From contig CAAEOZ010000106.1 of the NCBI GenBank assembly GCA_900757715.1, positions 1 through 7,533 on the forward strand: a DNA stretch of 7,533 nt, written 5' to 3'. A program made the position numbers and the translations under genes. The notes beneath the pieces are model-generated. The model made no database searches. It had not been told where the DNA came from and worked only from the letters and a program-made list of their open reading frames with translations. Within the stretch, counting starts at the first letter, position 1. Each line of letters begins with the position of its first letter. Shown one piece after another: positions 1-7,320 of this stretch. This stretch comes from an uncultured Veillonella sp. (GTDB lineage: Bacteria > Bacillota > Negativicutes > Veillonellales > Veillonellaceae).

Positions 1-1
1 T

Positions 2-100
2 ACTCTGAGTGAAAAACACTCCGGCAACATCCAGCTGATAAACAATTCAGATAAAGGTAGCGGCAATACACTCCAGTTGAGTAGTCAAGCTACAGAATAA
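2..100 (+). CDS. 3' end of an unidentified upstream gene (partial)
   Basis: One frame stays open from the window edge for 32 codons and ends at TAA (98-100). The other two forward frames meet a stop within the first few codons. The visible tail is polar and rich in Ser, Asn, Gly and Gln (for example IQLINNSDKGSG, ending SSQATE). I do not recognise it, and it does not look like the coiled-coil tail usual for HsdS. Since hsdM and hsdS normally precede hsdR, this could be the end of an operon partner, but 32 open codons can occur by chance. The family cannot be assigned without the upstream sequence. Confidence 0.4.
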   Translation, partial: TLSEKHSGNIQLINNSDKGSGNTLQLSSQATE

Positions 101-161
101 ACATCAAAAGTCCATAGTATCTGAATTGTATTGAACCACGATATTAAAAGAAAGGAAACGT
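101..161 (+). other. short intergenic gap before the HEPN-like gene
   Basis: The gap is AT-rich, with no hairpin followed by a T-run and no convincing -35/-10 pair. The only clear signal is the ribosome binding site at its 3' end. This fits read-through from an upstream gene rather than a fresh promoter, but a weak promoter cannot be excluded by eye. Confidence 0.4.
153..156 (+). promoter_or_regulatory. ribosome binding site supporting the GTG start at 162
   Basis: AGGA, within GAAAGGAAA, lies 5 bases before GTG (162-164). The next in-frame ATG, at 204, has no purine-rich stretch at a suitable distance, so the GTG is preferred. Confidence 0.65.
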
Positions 162-848
162 GTGATAATTAACTTCCTAATTATCATACAAGAATTATAT
201 GAAATGATATCGGGCTCTGTCAGATATAAAGAAATTCCGAGTTTAATTAAAAATAAGTATGCATATGCGAATAGCAATGAAATTGTGCGAGAAATGCATG
301 ACATGTTTTCTGATCAATGTATGCTTTCATATACTGAGAAAACTGGAAGCAAGTATAATACTTTTTTTGAATTACTACGATTGGAAAATGTAAAGCCAGA
401 AGAGATAGAAGAATACAACTTTGACGAACTTAATTGGTTATTAGAACGTGGAGTTGTCTATGTAAGTGATGGAATGCTAGCATTGAATTATGAGCGAATA
501 TGGATTCTGAAAGAATTAAATGATAAGGGCGTTATTTGTTTGCAATATAAAGATAGTGACATATTAAGAAAACTCATTAGCGAAGGTGAAATCAGGGTGG
601 AAAGTTCATTGTTATCGGAGTCTGAATGGGAGTATTTTAATTATGTATTAAATAAGTCTGAATTTTCCAATGGTCTTGACCTACGGAATCGATATATACA
701 TGACACGAATCCTTTAGACAAAAGACATCAGCAAAATGACTATATTGTTTTATTAAAAATGTTCGTAATCCTTGTAATTAAAATCAATGAAGAGTTTTGC
801 CTACAGGATAAAATCTCAAAGAAAGGAGTTGACTTCTATGAGCTATGA
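162..848 (+). CDS. HEPN-like protein encoded immediately before and overlapping hsdR
   Basis: This 228-residue soluble protein starts at GTG. Near the C-terminus, GLDLRNRYIH (171-180) carries R175-x4-H180, the catalytic signature of HEPN-superfamily RNases and the style seen in DUF4209/Abi-like HEPN proteins. It is followed by a hydrophobic helix (about 194-208), as expected for a HEPN helical bundle. The N-terminal 160 residues look mostly helical, with no motif I recognise and no Walker A, so this is not PrrC or RloC itself. The stop codon lies inside the hsdR start region (11-base overlap), which implies co-transcription and probably translational coupling. The gene is more AT-rich than hsdR: two 60-base lines contain 18 and 21 G/C, against 25 and 31 in two hsdR lines. 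That suggests a separate origin. A role as a restriction-linked RNA-cutting toxin is inferred. A non-catalytic HEPN scaffold or an HsdR accessory protein is the main alternative. Confidence 0.72.
   Translation: MIINFLIIIQELYEMISGSVRYKEIPSLIKNKYAYANSNEIVREMHDMFSDQCMLSYTEKTGSKYNTFFELLRLENVKPEEIEEYNFDELNWLLERGVVYVSDGMLALNYERIWILKELNDKGVICLQYKDSDILRKLISEGEIRVESSLLSESEWEYFNYVLNKSEFSNGLDLRNRYIHDTNPLDKRHQQNDYIVLLKMFVILVIKINEEFCLQDKISKKGVDFYEL
824..828 (+). promoter_or_regulatory. hsdR ribosome binding site that decides the start
   Basis: AGGAG lies 9 bases before ATG 838, inside the last codons of the HEPN-like gene. An earlier in-frame ATG at 787 has no such site, and starting there would add 17 residues outside the family's usual N-terminus. 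The nested position suggests that ribosomes finishing the upstream gene help initiate hsdR. Confidence 0.85.
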
Positions 849-3800
849 TTACTCAGAAAACGTATTAGTGCAAGAGAGTGCAGGACACCTGCTTGCTGAT
901 GAACTGGGCTGGCAGGTAGAACTTGCTTATAATCAGGAAATCCTTGGAAAGAATGGAACATTTGGAAGAAGTTCCTACAAGGACATTCTTTTAGTTCGTT
1001 ATTTTCAGAAAGCTCTTCGTACGCTCAATCCGTGGATTACAGATGCTCAGGTTATAGAAGCTCAGAATACCTTTGAGAAGCATCTTTCATCCGCATCTCT
1101 GATGCAGATCAATGAAGAAAAGTATGCATATATTCGTGATGGAATTCCGGTTACTGAGAAGAAGCCAAACGGTCAGACTGAAGAAAAGCGTGCAATGATT
1201 ATTGATTTCCAGCATCCGGATGATATGGAGAGAAATCATTTCCTGGCTGTGAAAGAAATGAAAATTCATGGTGATCTTTATCGCCGCAGAACAGATATTG
1301 TAGGTTTTGTAAATGGCATTCCGCTTCTCTTTGTAGAACTAAAGAAGAATTCTGTGGATGTTCAGAATGCATATACAGACAATTACACCGATTACCTGGA
1401 TACCATTCCGCAACTGTTTTATTACAATGCATTTCTAATGTTGTCCAATGGTGTAGAAGCCAAGGTTGGTACACTGGGCAGTAAGTATGAATTCTTCCAT
1501 GAGTGGAAAAGACTTTCCGAGCAGGAGCAGGGAAGTGTAGCTCTGGAAACAATGTTGCGTGGAATTTGTAAGAAAGAGAACTTCCTAGATCTTCTGGAGA
1601 ACTTTATTCTTTTTGATCATTCTGGAGGTAAAACAGTTAAAATACTTGCGAGAAATCATCAGTATCTAGGTGTAAACGAAGCTGTCAGGGCTTATGAGGC
1701 ACGTAAGCTGAATAATGGTAAGCTTGGTGTGTTCTGGCATACACAAGGCTCCGGCAAGAGCTATTCCATGGTTTTTCTGTCTCAGAAGATTCGAAGAAAA
1801 TTTACAGGATCGCCTACTATTGTGGTGCTTACAGACCGTGAAGAACTGAATTCACAGATTTCGGATACTTTTGAAAACTGTGGGTTATTAGGCAAAACGA
1901 AGGCATCCAAATTTATTGCTACAAGTGGGGAGGATCTAATCAATAAGTTAAAGGGAAATCCGAGCTTTATTTTTACTCTGATACAGAAATTTAATAAGAA
2001 GGTGGACGAGCCAATCATACCGGATCACGACATTATTATCATGTCTGATGAAGCTCATAGGAGTCAGTATGGAGTTTTTGCTGACAATATGGTGGAATTG
2101 CTGCCAACTGCTTCAAGAATCGGATTTACCGGCACACCGCTTCTTTCGAATGACAATATTACGGAGCGAACCTTTGGTGGATATATTTCCATTTATGACT
2201 TTAAGCGTGCGGTAGAAGATAAGGCAACTGTCCCTCTATATTATGAAAATCGAGGAGAAAAGATTCTGGATATCAATAATCCGGATATTACGGACAAAAT
2301 TCTTGATGCCATTGAAGCTGCAGATCTTGATCCGGAGCAGGAAGAGAAGCTGGAGCATGAATTTGAAAAGGAAATTCATTTGCTTACTGCTGAACCGAGA
2401 CTTAAGTCTGTGGCCAGAGATTTTGTTTCACATTACTCTGATTTGTGGACTAGTGGTAAGGCTATGTTTGTCTGCTTGAATAAAGTTACCTGCGTGCGTA
2501 TGTATAACTTTGTACAGAAATATTGGCAGGACGATATCAAAGCTTTAGAAAAGCAGATACAGACAGCATCACAGCAGGAGGTCCAGGAACTTGAGAGAAA
2601 ACTGAACTGGATGAAAGAAACGGAGATGGCAGTTGTTATCTCGCAGGAACAGAATGAAATTCAAACCTTCAAAAAGTGGAATCTGGATATTAAATATCAT
2701 CGTGAAAAGATGGAAAAGCGTGAGCTAGATAAGGAATTCAAGGACAAAGACAATCCGCTAAGAGTAGTATTTGTCTGCGCAATGTGGCTTACCGGTTTTG
2801 ATGTGAAGTGTTTGTCATGTCTGTATCTGGACAAGCCACTCAAGGCACATACTCTTATGCAGACCATTGCCCGGGCAAACCGCGTGGCAGAAGGCAAGAG
2901 TAATGGTCTTATTATTGACTATATAGGTATTGTAAAAGCTTTGCGAAAGGCACTTGCTGATTATACCGCTAATGTAGGTGGTGGAAGTACTGACCCGACG
3001 ATTGACAAGGGTGAACTGATAGAAAGAGTGCTTGAGACAATTACAGCGGCTGCTGAATTTCTGGATTCCAAAGATTTCGATTTGGATGATCTTGTATATG
3101 CAAAGGATTTTGCAAAGATTTCCTTACTACTGACAGCAGCTAATGCAGTATCCGACTCTAGGGAATCAAAAAAACAGTTTATTACATACGGTAATGAACT
3201 TAACCGCATGATGAAATATCTGGATCGTGATGATATTTCCAAGGCAGACCGTGAAAGAAAAGATGCCATTATTGCTATCTTTGATGAATTAAAGAAAAAG
3301 AAGAAGCATGTTGATAATACAGATCTCATGGTGCAGATTAACGGAATTCTGGGTGATTATATCATGATTGAGAGAACACCGGATGATCGTGGATTTGCAA
3401 AACGTTTTGATATCAGCAAAATTGACTTTGATTTATTGCGGAGAGAGTTTGCCAGAATCAAAAAGAAAAATCTGGCATTTATGGATTTGGATGAATTGAT
3501 TCGAGTCAGACTAGATGCCATGATGAAGGAGAATCCACATAGAGTAGATTATTACATACGATATCAGCAGATTATCGAGGAATATAATTCGGAGCAGGAT
3601 AGAGTCAATATTGAAAAGACATTTATGGAACTGATGGATCTTGCTAATTCCATGAATGAAGAAGAACAGCGCTATGTCCGTGAAGGCTTCAGCAGCGATG
3701 AAGAACTTTCCATGTATGATATGCTTTTTGATGAAAATCTGTCCAAGGAGGACATCAAGAAGATCAAGAAGGTTGCTGTAGACTTGTTAGATAAGATTAA

Positions 3801-3981
3801 GGCAAAGATATCAGAACTTGATCATTGGACAGACAAGCAGGAGACCAAGGCTGAGGTAGACACACTGATTGGAAAGATTCTGTGGGAAGAACTGCCGGAG
3901 AGTTATTCAGACCAAAGAATATTTGAATATCGCAAGCTGATATTTGAGTATGTGTTTATGAGATATAAGCAGGTGGCGTAA
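838..3981 (+). CDS. hsdR: type I restriction enzyme, R (motor/endonuclease) subunit HsdR
   Basis: HsdR is the DNA-translocating and cutting subunit of a type I restriction enzyme. With HsdM and HsdS it binds an unmethylated recognition site, pumps DNA using ATP and cleaves at a distance in the cytoplasm. The 1047-residue product is full length for the family. The N-terminal PD-(D/E)xK nuclease shows D153 and E167-L-K169. RNHQ (272-275) precedes the superfamily 2 motor. Motor motifs are GSGKS (304-308, Walker A), DEAH (404-407, Walker B), FTGTP (430-434), TGFD (652-655) and QTIARANR (675-682, motif VI). A helical C-terminal region resembling DUF3387 follows; EEQRYVREGFSSDEEL is near residue 942. 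No catalytic residue appears lost and the frame is intact. hsdM and hsdS are not in the window, so activity depends on genes expected upstream. The upstream HEPN-like gene overlaps its first codons, and the Mrr-like gene's ribosome binding site starts 10 bases after its stop. Confidence 0.97.
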   Translation: MSYDYSENVLVQESAGHLLADELGWQVELAYNQEILGKNGTFGRSSYKDILLVRYFQKALRTLNPWITDAQVIEAQNTFEKHLSSASLMQINEEKYAYIRDGIPVTEKKPNGQTEEKRAMIIDFQHPDDMERNHFLAVKEMKIHGDLYRRRTDIVGFVNGIPLLFVELKKNSVDVQNAYTDNYTDYLDTIPQLFYYNAFLMLSNGVEAKVGTLGSKYEFFHEWKRLSEQEQGSVALETMLRGICKKENFLDLLENFILFDHSGGKTVKILARNHQYLGVNEAVRAYEARKLNNGKLGVFWHTQGSGKSYSMVFLSQKIRRKFTGSPTIVVLTDREELNSQISDTFENCGLLGKTKASKFIATSGEDLINKLKGNPSFIFTLIQKFNKKVDEPIIPDHDIIIMSDEAHRSQYGVFADNMVELLPTASRIGFTGTPLLSNDNITERTFGGYISIYDFKRAVEDKATVPLYYENRGEKILDINNPDITDKILDAIEAADLDPEQEEKLEHEFEKEIHLLTAEPRLKSVARDFVSHYSDLWTSGKAMFVCLNKVTCVRMYNFVQKYWQDDIKALEKQIQTASQQEVQELERKLNWMKETEMAVVISQEQNEIQTFKKWNLDIKYHREKMEKRELDKEFKDKDNPLRVVFVCAMWLTGFDVKCLSCLYLDKPLKAHTLMQTIARANRVAEGKSNGLIIDYIGIVKALRKALADYTANVGGGSTDPTIDKGELIERVLETITAAAEFLDSKDFDLDDLVYAKDFAKISLLLTAANAVSDSRESKKQFITYGNELNRMMKYLDRDDISKADRERKDAIIAIFDELKKKKKHVDNTDLMVQINGILGDYIMIERTPDDRGFAKRFDISKIDFDLLRREFARIKKKNLAFMDLDELIRVRLDAMMKENPHRVDYYIRYQQIIEEYNSEQDRVNIEKTFMELMDLANSMNEEEQRYVREGFSSDEELSMYDMLFDENLSKEDIKKIKKVAVDLLDKIKAKISELDHWTDKQETKAEVDTLIGKILWEELPESYSDQRIFEYRKLIFEYVFMRYKQVA

Positions 3982-3991
3982 AGATTGAAAC

Positions 3992-3997
3992 AGGAGG
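3992..3997 (+). promoter_or_regulatory. strong ribosome binding site for the interrupted Mrr-gene start
   Basis: A full AGGAGG lies 4 bases before ATG 4002. That ATG opens only six codons before TGA (4020-4022), in the same frame as the Mrr-like gene. The best ribosome binding site in this junction therefore serves a start that no longer leads straight into the long frame. Confidence 0.8.
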
Positions 3998-4001
3998 ATT
4001 T

Positions 4002-4034
4002 ATGGAAGAGAAGAGAGTTTGAGGCATCCATACA
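4002..4034 (+). other. original 5' end of the Mrr-like gene, interrupted by in-frame TGA
   Basis: From ATG 4002 the frame reads MEEKRV, stop, GIHT, then joins the open frame at ATG 4035 with no shift. Related EVE/PUA-like domains commonly start with a short strand containing a Trp soon after the start (the pattern V-W-x-I), followed by the IAIGW block that is present here at residues 12-16. The TGA sits where that Trp codon would be, and one base change from TGG would give it. The stretch is either the decayed true N-terminus, a site of stop read-through, or a six-codon leader that allows re-initiation at 4035. The Trp alignment comes from memory of the family and should be tested. Confidence 0.65.
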
Positions 4035-4982
4035 ATGGATGACAATATGTTTTTACATGGGAATAAGATCGCAATAGGATGGCCGGAAATGGGAGACTTA
4101 TCTAGACTGAATAATTCACGAGATGCGTTCAAGGCGGCATATGCTGAGGCGTATCCTGATGCAAAACCAGGTTCAATACCTACTTGTGCAGGAATGCTTT
4201 ATCGATTTGTTAATGAAGTGCAGATTGGAGACTATATTGTGTTTCCATCCAAGCTTGATCGTATAATAAATATTGGTGTCGTTGAGAGCGAGTATAAATA
4301 TGATGGAACTGAGAATGATTATGTTCAGCAACGTGATGTAAAATGGCTGAAGCATATTCAGAGAACATCATTTTCTCAAGGAGCATTATATGAGATTGGA
4401 TCTGCATTATCTTTCTTTGCTGTAAAAAATTATGCTGATGAGTTTCTGTCGGCACTGGACAAAAATTTTAAGAAAAACATTTCGGATGAAACAGAAGACG
4501 AGACGGTTGCAGTAACAGCTGAAGAAATCAAAGAATCCACAACAGATTATGTACTTAAAGAGCTTAGCAAGCAGATGAAGGGATATCCTTTTGAGGAAGT
4601 TGTGGCGAATTTACTACAGGCAATGGGATATAGGACTAAGCTATCAAAGCAAGGCGGAGATCATGGCATAGATATTATTGCTTATAAAGATGAGCTGCCG
4701 CCAAGAATAGTGGTCCAAGTGAAGAGTGTTAATTCTGCGATTCAGGAGGATCGTATCCAGGCATTAAAGGGACTTATGCATGAAGGTGATTATGGATTAT
4801 TTGTAACGCTTTCTGATTATACGAAGAATGCAAAGAAATTCTTGGAGGATAATCCGAGAATTCGCGGTATCAATGGACCTGAGTTTGTTGGGCTGTTCTT
4901 GAAATATTATAAACAATTGGATGATAAGTACAGAGATATGATTCCACTGAAGGAAGTTTTTATCCCTGTACCGAAAGAATAA
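4035..4982 (+). CDS. Mrr-family restriction endonuclease with EVE/PUA-like N-terminal domain
   Basis: The 315-residue product is probably a modification-dependent DNA endonuclease. Residues 11-130 resemble an EVE/PUA-like base-reader: IAIGW (12-16), GDLS (20-23), then GDYIVFPSK (65-73) and GVVESEYKY (81-89). An acidic linker (about 149-168) leads to an Mrr catalytic domain (about 175-290). That domain has E187/E188 on the first helix, D209-H-G-I-D213, and Q228-V-K230, the usual Mrr D...QxK active site. The nuclease core looks intact. ATG 4035 is the first start after the interrupting TGA, but it has only a weak GAGG 10 bases upstream; ATG 4047 is another option. The true start was probably 4002, so this product may lack the first strand of the reader domain and be weakly expressed. 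Such an enzyme beside a type I system would widen defence to modified phage DNA. Target specificity cannot be read from the sequence. Confidence 0.85.
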   Translation: MDDNMFLHGNKIAIGWPEMGDLSRLNNSRDAFKAAYAEAYPDAKPGSIPTCAGMLYRFVNEVQIGDYIVFPSKLDRIINIGVVESEYKYDGTENDYVQQRDVKWLKHIQRTSFSQGALYEIGSALSFFAVKNYADEFLSALDKNFKKNISDETEDETVAVTAEEIKESTTDYVLKELSKQMKGYPFEEVVANLLQAMGYRTKLSKQGGDHGIDIIAYKDELPPRIVVQVKSVNSAIQEDRIQALKGLMHEGDYGLFVTLSDYTKNAKKFLEDNPRIRGINGPEFVGLFLKYYKQLDDKYRDMIPLKEVFIPVPKE

Positions 4983-5083
4983 ATTATATAGACTTGAGAT
5001 GAAGGATAATGAAGAATTTGTGGCTTTGTAAATCGAGGGGGTTCCAGCGTCCTTTAGTTTGAGTTTAACTGTGGAGGAAAACG
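4983..5083 (+). other. 101-base gap between the Mrr gene and the DUF2971 gene
   Basis: This is the largest gap between complete genes in the operon. It holds a 10-codon ATG frame (4999-5031) without a good ribosome binding site, a G-run near 5036-5041 and no convincing terminator. A TTATATA element (4984-4990) has no clear -35 partner. At the end, GGAGG (5073-5077) lies 6 bases before ATG 5084. It may be the join between a restriction module and a separately acquired pair of genes. Confidence 0.4.
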
Positions 5084-6658
5084 ATGATTGGCGAGGAAAT
5101 TTTTGACGGAATTGAAAAACCAGAGAATTGGCCAGCGAATGCTAAAGAATGTGAGCTTGAGAATATTTATATATCACTAAAAAAATTCATCAAAGATCCG
5201 TCATATAAAAACAAAGAGGTACTTGTTGCGTTAGCTGATAATTATGATTTGAATCAGAAGTCGCTATTAGGATTATACAGGTATTCAGAATATGAAGTTA
5301 CAATGATTAATTTTCTTTTTATTCACGCAACTGCTATGAACTGTAATGTACTCAAAGCTTACCTTTATGAACATGTAGGTTTGCTTGGACGATTGCAGAA
5401 GAATGTTGCATATATGGGATTAGGAGATAAGTTAGAAATCAATTATTTTGAAAAGTTGCTACCTTCGTTAAAACTATATTATATATGTTATCTGAATTTT
5501 ACTGTTGATAAGGATATGGATTTTGCTGATAAAATCATGCAGGTTATTGGGGAAGCACTGGTAAATATAGATGATGAAAATTTATTCTATCTTACCCATG
5601 CATTCGTTACCATGATGAATGATATTAGTTACTTTGAATGCAAAAAAAGAAATGGTATATGGGCTTTCTCTCGATCAGAATTATTAAAGTTATTTGAATT
5701 GGAGGCAAAATTAGTATCAGATATTGGCGAACACCCAATGGAACGCCCGCTTAAGGGAGTTCTTATGACTACAATCAGCAATTTTATACTTAAGTCCCGG
5801 TATGACTATAATTCAGATTTTGTTGCCAAATATATTTCTTCCGAGGTTGCTTTAAAAAGCATTTCTAATCATGAAATATGGATACGAGAGACAACACTTC
5901 TAAACGACAGTAGAGAAGAAAAAGTAATTCCTGAATTATTCCAAGATATAACTTGGATGCAAACAGATTGGGCTAAGAATATTGAGTTTACTAGGACTAG
6001 ACACTACTATGTATCATCTTTTTGTAAAAACTATGATGATGATACTATGAAAAAAAAGTATGGAGAATGTGTATATGGTTACAAAAATGATAGACTCGTA
6101 GAACTGTTAGCTCCAATTCATTTAGGGCACAATGAAGAAGAACAAACGTATCCGGCCTTTTCGCAAGTTATTGCATTTGATGTTTTATATGATAAAGAAA
6201 TGGCAAAAGAAGAGATTCTTTTCTTGTGCAAAATAATTTCATTATTCAAAATGGATGATTCTGAGAAACATGATTTCCTTGAAGAAATAATGCAATATTG
6301 GATTCTCTCGGTTAAGGACGAAAACTGGGAAAAAGAGCGCGAGCGTAGGTATGTCATATTTATGTATGATGGATATGATTATATAGATATAGCGTATCAA
6401 GAATCAGATTTTTTGAAAGTTAAAACTACTATTTTTCTTCTACCAGACTTTATTTTAGGTAATAATCCGGCAAAATATCAGATAAGAGCATCACTAGATA
6501 ATAAGAGACAAGCCACAGCTATGAAAGATTATGATCTATGCCCAGTTTGCCTTTCCGCAGATTTTGATAGTGTATTAGATGCTCCATGTATCTGTAAGAT
6601 TTGTGGCAATGGTGAGGTAAATAGAATTAAAATACAAGGAACTGCAAAGAGGATATAA
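5084..6658 (+). CDS. DUF2971-like protein with C-terminal zinc-ribbon
   Basis: The product has 524 residues and unknown function. The middle and C-terminal part (about 250-475) carries the spaced signature of DUF2971: WIRETTLLNDSRE (266-278), YVSSFCKNYDDD (309-320), YGECVYGYK (326-334), NWEKERERR (414-422) and LPDFILG (453-459). DUF2971 has no established activity that I know of; its conserved polar residues suggest an enzyme or ligand pocket. Residues 1-250 are mostly helical and I do not recognise them. The C-terminus has a CxxC pair (C486, C489) and a second (C504, C507, with C502 nearby), typical of a zinc-ribbon that could touch nucleic acid or a partner. There is no signal peptide or membrane segment, so it is probably cytoplasmic. 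The start has GGAGG 6 bases upstream. The stop is 2 bases from the next gene, which points to joint expression. The DUF2971 call rests on pattern similarity alone. Confidence 0.75.
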   Translation: MIGEEIFDGIEKPENWPANAKECELENIYISLKKFIKDPSYKNKEVLVALADNYDLNQKSLLGLYRYSEYEVTMINFLFIHATAMNCNVLKAYLYEHVGLLGRLQKNVAYMGLGDKLEINYFEKLLPSLKLYYICYLNFTVDKDMDFADKIMQVIGEALVNIDDENLFYLTHAFVTMMNDISYFECKKRNGIWAFSRSELLKLFELEAKLVSDIGEHPMERPLKGVLMTTISNFILKSRYDYNSDFVAKYISSEVALKSISNHEIWIRETTLLNDSREEKVIPELFQDITWMQTDWAKNIEFTRTRHYYVSSFCKNYDDDTMKKKYGECVYGYKNDRLVELLAPIHLGHNEEEQTYPAFSQVIAFDVLYDKEMAKEEILFLCKIISLFKMDDSEKHDFLEEIMQYWILSVKDENWEKERERRYVIFMYDGYDYIDIAYQESDFLKVKTTIFLLPDFILGNNPAKYQIRASLDNKRQATAMKDYDLCPVCLSADFDSVLDAPCICKICGNGEVNRIKIQGTAKRI

Positions 6659-6660
6659 TA

Positions 6661-7299
6661 ATGAATACAATAGGTATCGACTGGAATGAAGTGATTTTGT
6701 TGGTTATAGGTGCACTTGTCGGAATTTGTAGTAGTGTGGCAATGATATTTATCCAAAATGTAAATGAAAAGTATGGAAAAATGTGCATATATACGAAATT
6801 TAATTGTCTAAAAAATATGGGGAGAGAAGGCTGGGGAATATATGACAATCCAGAGGGAGGGTTGACTTTTCTCATACCAACAATCTTTGAAATAGAGAAT
6901 ACATCTAAGAGAGCTCGTATTATGAGAGATGTTACTTTGGTTCTGATGAAAGAAAACAAAGTTGTTGCCAAGATGATCCAGATTAATTATCTTCAGACTA
7001 CATCTAAGAATAATTCTGAGATAACGCATGAAGAAGAACATTATTATGGTGACACTAATGGATCGTATTCATTTGTCATTGAACCAACAAGCATAAAAAG
7101 AGAGAACTGTGTTTATCTGTATAAAATTTCCTATGAGGACACAGAAGCTATGTCATTTGATACAATTGCTCTTCAGTACTTTGATGAGAAAAATGTTTTG
7201 AAGACATATCGAGTTAGAAAATATGCTGGTTGGCAAGTAAAGAATAATGATGTTGATAATGATTGGACTTATGTAGAACACGAAATAAAGGTCAAGTAA
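6661..7299 (+). CDS. small single-pass membrane protein, possible partner of the DUF2971 protein
   Basis: I do not recognise the family. The 212-residue protein has a short acidic N-tail (1-10), one hydrophobic helix (about 11-32, VILLVIGALVGICSSVAMIF) and a soluble domain. Lysine directly after the helix suggests that the C-terminal domain faces the cytoplasm. That domain is rich in alternating hydrophobic strands (for example LIPTIFEIEN at 71-80 and DVTLVLMKENKVVAKM at 90-105) and probably forms a beta-sandwich. No catalytic motif is visible. AGAGGA ends 7 bases before ATG and overlaps the end of the preceding gene, whose stop is only 2 bases upstream, so the two are almost certainly made together. 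A terminator follows the stop. It may anchor or sense for the DUF2971 protein at the membrane, as effector/membrane pairs do in other defence systems, but that role is an inference. Confidence 0.8.
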   Translation: MNTIGIDWNEVILLVIGALVGICSSVAMIFIQNVNEKYGKMCIYTKFNCLKNMGREGWGIYDNPEGGLTFLIPTIFEIENTSKRARIMRDVTLVLMKENKVVAKMIQINYLQTTSKNNSEITHEEEHYYGDTNGSYSFVIEPTSIKRENCVYLYKISYEDTEAMSFDTIALQYFDEKNVLKTYRVRKYAGWQVKNNDVDNDWTYVEHEIKVK

Positions 7300-7303
7300 G
7301 TAT

Positions 7304-7320
7304 CCCTTAGGAACTAAGGG
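7304..7320 (+). repeat. perfect 7-bp hairpin overlapping the terminator stem
   Basis: CCCTTAG (7304-7310) pairs with CTAAGGG (7314-7320) around a GAA loop, four bases after the stop codon of the last gene. Its last two bases (GG, 7319-7320) are also the first two of the terminator stem, so the two full hairpins compete for those bases. It has no T-run of its own. Confidence 0.7.

Noticed and set aside
787..837. Upstream in-frame ATG for hsdR at 787
   Set aside because: It has no ribosome binding site and would add 17 residues that do not resemble an HsdR N-terminus. ATG 838 has AGGAG at good spacing.
2961..3329. Long antisense open frame within hsdR
   Set aside because: It lies wholly inside hsdR, is Ser- and Leu-rich in the way a reversed coding strand is, and has no recognisable motif. 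The same applies to the antisense frames at 1199-1552 and 6627-6971.
4020..4022. TGA read as Trp by an altered genetic code
   Set aside because: The genes use TGG for Trp freely, and none of the intact long frames needs TGA as a sense codon. The HEPN-like gene also ends in TGA just as hsdR begins. Local mutation, read-through or re-initiation is simpler.
4999..5031. 10-codon ATG frame in the gap before the DUF2971 gene
   Set aside because: It is too short to judge, has no convincing ribosome binding site and shows no link to the next gene.
6050..6058. A8 run forming A-AAA-AAG, a dnaX-like slippery heptamer in the DUF2971 gene
   Set aside because: A -1 shift would end after about ten codons inside the conserved domain, and I see no supporting structure. 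It is more likely a chance Lys-Lys-Lys run in AT-rich sequence, though slippage cannot be ruled out.
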